DNA from: JADLEX01 sp964586775
GTDB lineage: Bacteria > Lernaellota > Lernaellaia > JACKCT01
DNA length: 12,097 nt
Assembly: GCA_964586775.1 (NCBI GenBank)
Contig: CAZPJD010000014.1
Span: forward strand, 1-12,097
Direction of reading: 5' to 3'
A program made the translations under genes and the position numbers. Below the pieces are notes generated by a model that ran no database searches, was not told the DNA's origin, and was given only the letters and a program-made list of their open reading frames with translations. Numbering within the stretch: position 1 is the stretch's first letter; each line of letters begins with the position of its first letter. This document shows positions 6,674 to 12,097 of the stretch, one piece after another.

Positions 6674-7873
6674 CTAGCATCCGCAGACCGAACCGTCGTC
6701 GCTCTTCGAGCCTTCGTCCGAATCGTCGCCGGATGCGGGATCGTCCGCATCGTCGTCCGCGTCGTCGTTTCCGGCGTCGTCATCCGCATCATCGTCCAGC
6801 GTGTCATCATCCGCCGTGTCATCGTCCGAGGCGTCATCGTCCGCCATGTCGTCGTCCGACGTGTCGTCGTCCGTCGCGTCGTCGTCATCATCGTCCGTCG
6901 CGTCGTCGTCATCGTCGTCCGGCAGCGGCGGCGGCTCGCCCGTACCTAGGTCGACGTAAAGTTGGCCATCCCCGGTGAACGCGATGCGGTTTTTGCGAAT
7001 CCGGCGGTCCCAGTTGACCTGGCTGTCGAGCTTCGTGTGATAGAACATCCACAGCTCGCCATCGGGTCCCACCGTCACCGAATGATGGCCGGGGCCGAAA
7101 AACTCGCGGTCCCAATCGGTCTCCAAAATGGGATTGCGCTCGTACTTGGTGAACGGGCCCATCGGATGATCGGATGTCGCGTACGAGATCCCGTAAAACG
7201 GTGTGTTGGCTCCGTGCTTGGAATACGTCAGGTAATACACGCCCTCGTGGACCATCATCCACGGTCCCTCGTTGACCACCCCTTCGCCGGCGAAAGGATT
7301 CGCGACGAGAAGCAGCGTCCACGGGCCGCCGACCGTGACGGGGTCGGACATGGGGAAAACGCGGATGGAACCGATGGGCACGTAGGCGGTGGCATAGAGA
7401 TAGAGCGAGCCGTCGTCGTCGCGAAACATGTTCGCGTCGATGGCGAATGCGGCATCCGCGTAACCGCCGCCGATGAGTGGATGATCGTCAACGTCGACGA
7501 AAGGCCCGAGCGGATTGTCCGCCACCGCCACGCCGATCTTGTTGTTCGCCGTGTAATAGAGGTAGTAGTCGCCCGTGTCCTCGTCCTTCCACACATCGGG
7601 CGCCCAAACACTGGCGTCGTTCCACGCCCCCGGCGGCGCGGGTCCCCAAACGACCCCCGCGTACGTCCATGTTTCGAGGTCGGTCGACGTCCAGCACTCG
7701 ACGGACACGCCGCTGTTCGTGGGATACAGATACCACGTGCCGTCTTTCGCGATGACGGTCGGATCCGCGGGATGGCCCGAGCCGGGAAGGTCGATGTATT
7801 CGCCGTACTGAGGTTCCTGAGCGGTTGCGACGGCGGCAACCATGATAAGCACAATGGTCAGATAGATGCGCAT
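6674..7873 (-). CDS. Secreted glycoside hydrolase family 43-type protein with Asp-rich C-terminal tail
   Basis: The 399-residue product starts with a signal peptide (about 1-18, cleavage likely after ATA), so it is exported. Residues about 25-312 form a GH43-type five-bladed propeller, the fold of arabinanases, arabinofuranosidases and xylosidases. The three GH43 catalytic acids can be placed: D37 (HPADPTVI, base), D146 (AIDANMF, pKa modulator) and E202 (VNEGPWM, acid). Repeated blade motifs such as DDDGSLYLY and GVYYLTYSK are present. From 319 to the end about 45 of 81 residues are Asp, in DDD or DDDDDD blocks split by pairs such as AT, TS, MA and TA. The last six residues are GSVCGC, with no membrane helix. 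ATG 7873 has GAGG six nt upstream. It lies 43 nt after the FAH gene and may be co-transcribed. The substrate is probably an arabinose- or xylose-containing plant or algal glycan, which is inference only. Confidence 0.9.
   Translation of the reverse strand: MRIYLTIVLIMVAAVATAQEPQYGEYIDLPGSGHPADPTVIAKDGTWYLYPTNSGVSVECWTSTDLETWTYAGVVWGPAPPGAWNDASVWAPDVWKDEDTGDYYLYYTANNKIGVAVADNPLGPFVDVDDHPLIGGGYADAAFAIDANMFRDDDGSLYLYATAYVPIGSIRVFPMSDPVTVGGPWTLLLVANPFAGEGVVNEGPWMMVHEGVYYLTYSKHGANTPFYGISYATSDHPMGPFTKYERNPILETDWDREFFGPGHHSVTVGPDGELWMFYHTKLDSQVNWDRRIRKNRIAFTGDGQLYVDLGTGEPPPLPDDDDDDATDDDDDDATDDDTSDDDMADDDASDDDTADDDTLDDDADDDAGNDDADDDADDPASGDDSDEGSKSDDGSVCGC
6695..6919 (-). repeat. Low-complexity Asp-codon repeat encoding the GH43 tail
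   Basis: This is an imperfect triplet repeat of GAC/GAT codons (read as GTC/ATC on the + strand), in blocks of two to six, with short non-acidic spacers. It translates to the Asp-rich tail (residues 319-393) of the GH43 protein. The codon mix and varied spacers suggest the acidic composition is under selection and that this is not a fresh slippage product. The repeat remains in frame through to the stop. Confidence 0.8.
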
Positions 7874-7916
7874 CGCCTACCTCGCATCGCGACGGGAGGG
7901 ATCGCTCGCCGCGCGA

Positions 7917-8720
7917 TCACATCGTCATCCGAACGGGATCGTCGGCCACAACATTCGTCAGCGTGCCAATGCCCTCGACCGTGATCTCGACGCGGTCGCC
8001 CGCCGCGAGCGGCCCGACGCCCTCGGGCGTGCCGGTCGCGATCAAATCGCCGGGCATGAGCGTCATCACACGCGAGATGAACGCGACAAGCTTCGGCACG
8101 TCGTGAATCAAATCGCGCGTGCGGCCCGACTGACGCACTTCGCCATTCACCCGCGCCAGGACGCCCAGATCCGTCGGGTCGAGTTCGGTTTCGATCCACG
8201 GCCCGAAGGGGCAGAAGGTGTCAAAGCTCTTCGCGCGGGAAAACTGCACGTCCTTTCGCTGCAGGTCCCGCGCGGTCACGTCGTTCAGGCACGTGTAGCC
8301 GAAGATCACCTCGCGCGCGCGATCGGCGGGCACATGGCGGCAGGGCCGCCCGATCACCACGCCGAGTTCGGCCTCGTGATCGACGCGTTCGGAATCGGGC
8401 GGGCGCAGGATCGTGCCGCCGTGGTTCAGGCTCGCCGACGGCGACTTTAAAAAGATCATCGGCTCCGCCGGCGCGGCCTTGCCCATCTCGGCGGCGTGCG
8501 CGTGGTAGTTGACGCCGATGCACACGATCTTCGACGGGCGGCACGGCGTGAGCAGATCGACGGCGGCGAGTTCCATATCGTCCGCGCCGACCGGCTCGGG
8601 CCGATACACCACCGCCCCGGGCGCGCTCCACGTGAACGGGTCCTTCACCGGCGCGATGCGACCATTCGCAAGGACCCCGTAACCCGATCCCGATTGGTGC
8701 CGGTAACGAACGATTTGCAT
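7917..8720 (-). CDS. Fumarylacetoacetate hydrolase (FAH) family protein
   Basis: The 267-residue product is a FAH-family enzyme, a group that uses a divalent metal to cleave or isomerise beta-keto acids; examples are acylpyruvases, oxaloacetate decarboxylases and 2-hydroxyhepta-2,4-diene-1,7-dioate isomerase. The metal-binding site is complete: E116 and E118 (DHEAELGVVIG) and D147 (CLNDVTARDLQ). Other family features are CIGVNYHAHA, IFLKSPSAS and the C-terminal MPGDLIATGTPEGVG. A short N-terminal domain (about 1-60) precedes the catalytic domain, as in the isomerase-type members. ATG 8720 has GGAG at 8730-8727, six nt upstream. It lies 20 nt after dapB, so the two are likely co-transcribed, but no aromatic-degradation genes are nearby and the exact substrate is open. 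Confidence 0.92.
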   Translation of the reverse strand: MQIVRYRHQSGSGYGVLANGRIAPVKDPFTWSAPGAVVYRPEPVGADDMELAAVDLLTPCRPSKIVCIGVNYHAHAAEMGKAAPAEPMIFLKSPSASLNHGGTILRPPDSERVDHEAELGVVIGRPCRHVPADRAREVIFGYTCLNDVTARDLQRKDVQFSRAKSFDTFCPFGPWIETELDPTDLGVLARVNGEVRQSGRTRDLIHDVPKLVAFISRVMTLMPGDLIATGTPEGVGPLAAGDRVEITVEGIGTLTNVVADDPVRMTM

Positions 8721-8740
8721 CGGTGTCTCCACGCCCGGGT

Positions 8741-9580
8741 TTACAGTCCGAGCACGTCGCGCATCGTGTAAAGCCCCGGTTCGCGGTTTTGCAGCCACAG
8801 CGCCGCGCGCAGCGCGCCGCGCACGAAGGTCTCGCGGCTCGACGCCTTGTGCGTCAGAGTGACGCGCTCTCCGTCGCCGAGAAAATGCAGGTCGTGATCG
8901 CCGACCACGTCGCCGCCGCGTACCGCGAGCACGCCGATCTTTCCGCCCGTGCGCGGGCCCACGTGGCCTTCGCGACCGAACACAAAGGCGTCCTCGCCCA
9001 GATCCAGCGAATCGGCCACGGCGCGCGCCAGCGCGAGCGCGGTGCCCGATGGCGCGTCGACCTTGTGCCGGTGATGCGCCTCGACGATCTCCACGTCGAA
9101 GTCTTCGCCCAGCACGCGCGCGGCGCGCTTCGCAAGGGCGATCAGCAGATTGACGCCCACGGAAAAATTCGGCGCGAAAACCGTGCGCGTCCCGGCCGCG
9201 ATGCGCTCGAACTCGGCGAGCTTTTCGCCGGACAATCCCGTGGTGCCGCAAACGTAGGGGATGCCGCGGTCGGCGCAGACCTTGGCGTGCGCGATCGAGG
9301 CGTCGGGCGAGGTGAAGTCGATGACGACGTTCGCCGCGACGACGCAGTTGAGCAGATCGTTTTCGAGCGAACACGCGATCGGGCGACCGAAGAGTTCCAG
9401 CCCGACGTCCTTGCCGATGTGGGGATGATCGTGGCGCTCGGTCGCGCCATAGAGCGCGTACCCCGGCGTCGTGTGCAGCGCCGTCGCGAAGAGCCGCCCC
9501 ATGCGCCCCAGCGCGCCCGTCACCACGCCCTTGATGCGCGGCGCTTCGCCTTCGTCCCGTTCGACAACCATGCCCGACAT
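8741..9580 (-). CDS. dapB: 4-hydroxy-tetrahydrodipicolinate reductase
   Basis: DapB reduces 4-hydroxy-tetrahydrodipicolinate with NAD(P)H in the cytoplasm, the second committed step to diaminopimelate and lysine, and so supplies peptidoglycan precursors. The 279-residue product has the nucleotide-binding GALGRMGR (22-29), DFTSPD (88-93), the CGTTG (111-115) and APNFSVGVN (136-144) motifs, the catalytic block HHRHK (169-173), the substrate-binding APSGTA segment, and RGGDVVGDHD near the dimer/tetramer region. ATG 9580 is preferred over the ATG at 9571 and an upstream one at 9661. A G-rich stretch that can serve as a weak ribosome site precedes it, and the extra N-terminus from 9661 is basic and not family-like. 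The FAH gene follows after 20 nt. No other lysine-pathway gene is in the window. Confidence 0.94.
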   Translation of the reverse strand: MSGMVVERDEGEAPRIKGVVTGALGRMGRLFATALHTTPGYALYGATERHDHPHIGKDVGLELFGRPIACSLENDLLNCVVAANVVIDFTSPDASIAHAKVCADRGIPYVCGTTGLSGEKLAEFERIAAGTRTVFAPNFSVGVNLLIALAKRAARVLGEDFDVEIVEAHHRHKVDAPSGTALALARAVADSLDLGEDAFVFGREGHVGPRTGGKIGVLAVRGGDVVGDHDLHFLGDGERVTLTHKASSRETFVRGALRAALWLQNREPGLYTMRDVLGL

Positions 9581-9622
9581 GAATCCCCCCGCGCGACGCG
9601 ATCGATCTTTCCGACGGCGCGA

Positions 9623-9651
9623 AATGTGTCGGGTTTGGCGAAGCGGGTCAA
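9623..9651 (-). promoter_or_regulatory. Possible weak promoter upstream of dapB
   Basis: On the - strand TTGACC (9651-9646) is followed after 17 nt by CACATT (9628-9623), 43 nt before the dapB ATG. The -35 matches consensus at five of six bases, the -10 at only three of six. It sits between the repeat and dapB, where a promoter would be expected if the repeat ends the mnmE transcript. This is a candidate only. Confidence 0.3.
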
Positions 9652-9700
9652 GGGCGTTCATGAGATTGGGGACAGCCGCGGATCCGCGTTCCCGGTCGGC

Positions 9701-9762
9701 CCCTCACCCCGGCCTTCGGCCACCCCTCTCCCGTCCGACGGGAGAGGGGACGGGGGTGAGGG
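9701..9762 (-). repeat. REP-like palindromic element, copy 2
   Basis: The outer arms CCCTCACCCC (9701-9710) and GGGGTGAGGG (9753-9762) enclose two inner hairpins: GGCC-TTC-GGCC (9711-9721) and a perfect 13-bp stem, 9723-9735 with 9737-9749, around a single base. The shape is a small cloverleaf. Read on the - strand it aligns with 4909-4981 at about 55 of 62 positions. It lies 30 nt past the mnmE stop in the direction of mnmE transcription, the same relation copy 1 has to mltG. The rest of the 212-nt mnmE-dapB interval holds only the candidate dapB promoter. Confidence 0.8.
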
Positions 9763-9792
9763 CAGAAAGTCGATCCGTCATTTTTATGGATT

Positions 9793-11133
9793 TCACTTCC
9801 CGATGCAGAAGCGACCGAAGATCGCACCGAGCACGTCGTCGGGTGTCGTCTCCCCGACGATCTCGCCGAGCGCGCGCGAGGCGTCGGCGAGTTCGAGCGC
9901 GGTGATGGCGGGCGATGCGCCGGCGGCGACGGCGGCGAGCGCCGCGTCGAGGTGCGCGATCGCCGCGAGGGTGCGTTGCTGGTGTCGCTCGCTCGCGAGC
10001 AGGGCCTCGTCGCTCCCCGAAGTCGCGCCGCCCAGCACGGCGCGCGCCATTTCGGCGGCGAGGGCATCAAGACCGATGTCGCGCGTTGCGCTTACGTTGA
10101 GTACGCCCGGCGTCGCGGCGAGGTCGCACTTGTTGGCGATGGCCACGACCGGCACGGGCGGAAGCGCTTCGCGCAATGCGCGGTCTTCATCCGTCTCGCC
10201 CGTCGACGCGTCGATAACAAAGACGACCAGATCGGCCTCGGCGATGCGCTCGCGCGTGATCTCGATGCCCTGCGCTTCGAGCCGCTCGGCCTCGCGACGC
10301 AGCCCCGCCGTATCCACGAGCCTAAACGGCACGTCGGCGAGGACGGCGTCCTCCTCGATCGCGTCGCGCGTGGTGCCGGGCTCTTCCGAAACGAGCGCGC
10401 GCCGCCGACCGACGAGCGCGTTGAGCAGGCTCGACTTGCCGACGTTCGGCCGCCCGGCGATGACGGCCAGCGCGCCGTCGCGAAAGACCCGCGAGCGCGC
10501 GTAGCCGTCGGCCAGCGCCGCCAGATCGCGTCGCGCCGACTCCACGAGCGCGGCGATCGAATCCACGTCGATATCGCCCACATCGGCGTCCTCGAAATCG
10601 ATCTGCGCCTCGACGAGCGCCTTGGCCGAGATGAGCCGTTCGCGCAGGTCGCGCAGCCGTCCCGAGAGCGACCCCGCCAGCCGTGCGCTCGCCGCCCGCA
10701 GCGACGCCTCGCTCCGCGCGTGGACGACATCGAGGATCGCCTCGGCCTGCGCGAGGTCGATGCGTCCCGATTCGACGGCGCGCCGGGTGAATTCGCCCGG
10801 CTCGGCCATGCGCGCGCCGCGTTCACGCAGCCGTGCGAGCACCGTGGCGGGCGCGGCGAGGCCGCCGTGCGTGTGCAGCTCGACAACGTCTTCGCCGGTG
10901 AAGCTCGCCGGGCCGGGAAAGTGGACGAGGTAGCCATCGTCGAAGGCGCGTCCGTTTACGTCCACGAACCGCCCGTAGGTCATCGTCCGCGGCTCGATGC
11001 GGGCGTCATGCGCCGCGCGAAACACGCCGGCCGCCAGATCGAGGCATCCCGGGCCCGACACGCGCACGACGGCGATGCCGGCCACGCCGGATGCCGTCGC
11101 AATGGCGGCGATGGTGTCGCGCGATGCGTTCAT
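9793..11133 (-). CDS. mnmE: tRNA uridine-5-carboxymethylaminomethyl(34) synthesis GTPase MnmE
   Basis: MnmE works with MnmG to add the carboxymethylaminomethyl group at wobble U34 of certain tRNAs, using a tetrahydrofolate-derived one-carbon unit and K+-dependent GTP hydrolysis. The 446-residue product is full length. An N-terminal folate-binding domain (about 1-118, with FTGEDVVELHTHGG) is followed by a helical domain with an inserted G domain. The G domain carries G1 GRPNVGKSS (227-235), G2 TTRD (254-257), G3 DTAG (274-277) and G4 NKCD (334-337). The protein ends in the conserved CIGK (443-446), whose Cys is required for modification. ATG 11133 fits the family N-terminus (DTIAAIATA), although no clear Shine-Dalgarno precedes it. 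mnmG and rsmG, frequent neighbours, are not next to it; it sits between pckA and dapB. Confidence 0.96.
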   Translation of the reverse strand: MNASRDTIAAIATASGVAGIAVVRVSGPGCLDLAAGVFRAAHDARIEPRTMTYGRFVDVNGRAFDDGYLVHFPGPASFTGEDVVELHTHGGLAAPATVLARLRERGARMAEPGEFTRRAVESGRIDLAQAEAILDVVHARSEASLRAASARLAGSLSGRLRDLRERLISAKALVEAQIDFEDADVGDIDVDSIAALVESARRDLAALADGYARSRVFRDGALAVIAGRPNVGKSSLLNALVGRRRALVSEEPGTTRDAIEEDAVLADVPFRLVDTAGLRREAERLEAQGIEITRERIAEADLVVFVIDASTGETDEDRALREALPPVPVVAIANKCDLAATPGVLNVSATRDIGLDALAAEMARAVLGGATSGSDEALLASERHQQRTLAAIAHLDAALAAVAAGASPAITALELADASRALGEIVGETTPDDVLGAIFGRFCIGK

Positions 11134-11254
11134 GTCGGGTGCGTGGGTTTACGGCGAAGAAGGCGGACGAAGGGCAATGGTCATAAGAGCGTTGTGAGAG
11201 GAGGCTGAATCACTCGGGCCACTGTCCTTCGTCCATTTTCGTTCGTGATTTCGT

Positions 11255-11277
11255 CCCGCGGGGCCGCGCCCCACGGG
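11255..11277 (-). terminator. Hairpin just after pckA stop, possible terminator
   Basis: CCCG (11255-11258) pairs with CGGG (11274-11277), and GGGGC (11260-11264) pairs with GCCCC (11268-11272) around a CGC loop, with one mismatch between the two stems. It starts one base after the pckA stop on the - strand. No T-run follows on that strand, so it is not a classic intrinsic terminator; it may pause polymerase or protect the mRNA 3' end. The remaining interval to mnmE (11134-11254) shows no clear promoter. Confidence 0.45.
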
Positions 11278-11278
11278 T

Positions 11279-12097
11279 TTATTTCGCCGCCGGTCCGAAT
11301 TGTGCCACGGAATCGGCGATCTCGCCAGTGAATTGTTCGTAATTCTTGACGAAACGCCCGGCCAGCTCACGGGCTTTGCGATCGTAGGCAGCGGGATCCT
11401 TCCACGTCGCGCGCGGATCGAGCACCTCCTTGGGCACCCCGGGCACCTCGAGCGGCACCTCGAACCCGAAGGTCGAATCGACGCGCGTCGGGATCGAAGC
11501 GAGGCTGCCGTCGAGGGCGAAGTTCACCAGCGCGCGCGTGTGCTCGATCTTCATGCGCTTGCCCTCGCCATAGGGGCCGCCGCTCCAGCCGGTGTTGACC
11601 AGCCAGCAGTGCGTGTCGTGCGTTTCGATGTATTTTTTGAGCAGCAACGCGTATGTGGTCGGGTGGTGCACCATGAAGGGCGCGCCGAAACAGGTCGAGA
11701 ACGTTGCCTGCGGCTCCTTGCCGAGCCCCTTCTCGGTCCCCGCCACCTTGGCGGTGTAGCCCGAGAGGAAGTGATACATCGCCTGGCCGGTCGTGAGGCG
11801 CGAAATGGGCGGCATTACGCTGAAGGCGTCGCAGGCGAGCATCAGGATGTTCTTGGGGTGTTCGTAAACTCCGCCGATGAGCGCGTGCGGGATGTGCGTC
11901 AGCGGGTAGGCGGCGCGCGTGTTTTCGGTCAGCGAATCGTCGTCGAGATTCAGGCGGCGCGTGTTCGGGTCCTCGAACCCCACGTTTTCGAGGATCGTGC
12001 CAAAGGTTCGCGTCGTCTCGTAGATCTCGGGCTCGGACTCCTTCGAGAGCTTGATGACCTTGGCGTAGCAGCCGCCCTCGAAATTGAAGATGCCGTC
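11279..12097 (-). CDS. pckA: Phosphoenolpyruvate carboxykinase (ATP), C-terminal half (5' end outside window)
   Basis: PckA converts oxaloacetate and ATP to phosphoenolpyruvate, CO2 and ADP, the entry step of gluconeogenesis. The 272 visible codons start inside the kinase-2 region, at DGIFNFEGGCYAK, and run to the natural C-terminus. Diagnostic ATP-type segments are SLTENTRAAYP, the GTEKG loop, TFSTCFGAPF and WLVNTGWSGGPYG. The P-loop and the metal-site residues before it lie beyond base 12097, so about the first half of the roughly 530-540-residue protein is missing from the window. No frameshift is seen. The ATP-type identity is clear because these motifs differ from the GTP-type family. 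An internal Met codon near 11983 should not be taken as the start. Confidence 0.96.
   Translation of the reverse strand, partial: DGIFNFEGGCYAKVIKLSKESEPEIYETTRTFGTILENVGFEDPNTRRLNLDDDSLTENTRAAYPLTHIPHALIGGVYEHPKNILMLACDAFSVMPPISRLTTGQAMYHFLSGYTAKVAGTEKGLGKEPQATFSTCFGAPFMVHHPTTYALLLKKYIETHDTHCWLVNTGWSGGPYGEGKRMKIEHTRALVNFALDGSLASIPTRVDSTFGFEVPLEVPGVPKEVLDPRATWKDPAAYDRKARELAGRFVKNYEQFTGEIADSVAQFGPAAK

Noticed and set aside
6695..6919. Possible CRISPR or tandem-repeat array
   Set aside because: The repetition is of Asp codons inside one reading frame. There are no constant repeats with unique spacers of 25-40 nt.
6661..6978. Arg/His/Pro-rich + strand frame opposite the Asp-rich tail
   Set aside because: It is a by-product of GTC/ATC triplets read in another frame, with no ribosome site or homology that I can see.
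9581..9661. Extended dapB start at 9661
   Set aside because: The added residues are basic and unlike the family, and they would cover the candidate promoter.
8723..10504. Open frame of 593 codons on the + strand across dapB and the mnmE 3' half
   Set aside because: It runs through dapB, the intergenic repeat and mnmE, all securely identified on the other strand. Its composition is Arg/Ala-rich shadow sequence.

Overview
This is a high-GC, gene-dense bacterial chromosome segment made mostly of housekeeping genes. It looks like an uncultured deltaproteobacterial-type lineage. That placement rests on the lnt-prfB and ruvX-mltG neighbourhoods, the GC-rich codon use, and a secreted enzyme with a long Asp-rich tail ending in Cys-Gly-Cys, a style of tail I associate with metagenome genomes from such lineages. 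No rRNA or tRNA gene is present to settle the taxonomy, so this remains inference.

Positions 1-5891 are all on the + strand. The order is the C-terminal half of lnt (apolipoprotein N-acyltransferase, cut by the window edge), prfB (release factor 2 with an intact programmed +1 frameshift), a PaaK/CapK-like adenylate-forming enzyme, ruvX/yqgF, mltG, and a carbon-nitrogen hydrolase. Gaps are short or overlapping from lnt to mltG, so this is probably one operon for envelope and translation functions. A repeat with REP-like symmetry starts one base after the mltG stop and separates mltG from the carbon-nitrogen hydrolase. That hydrolase keeps the catalytic Glu and Cys but has Thr where the catalytic Lys should be.

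Positions 5916-12097 are all on the - strand and converge on the first block with a 24-nt gap. Read in their own direction they are pckA (ATP-type PEP carboxykinase, 5' end outside the window), mnmE, a second copy of the same repeat, dapB, an FAH-family hydrolase/isomerase, a secreted GH43 glycosidase with the Asp-rich tail, and a vapBC-type toxin-antitoxin pair. The pair has a near-consensus sigma-70 promoter, and two 10-bp direct repeats lie largely within its spacer.

No CRISPR array, transposase, prophage gene or RNA gene was seen, and no gene-free stretch exceeds 300 bases. I did not find a multi-gene system that looks wholly new. The points most worth a second look are the Lys-to-Thr change in the hydrolase, the Asp-rich tail with terminal CGC on the GH43 protein, the two related repeats lying 3' of genes in the same relative orientation, and the vapBC operator layout.
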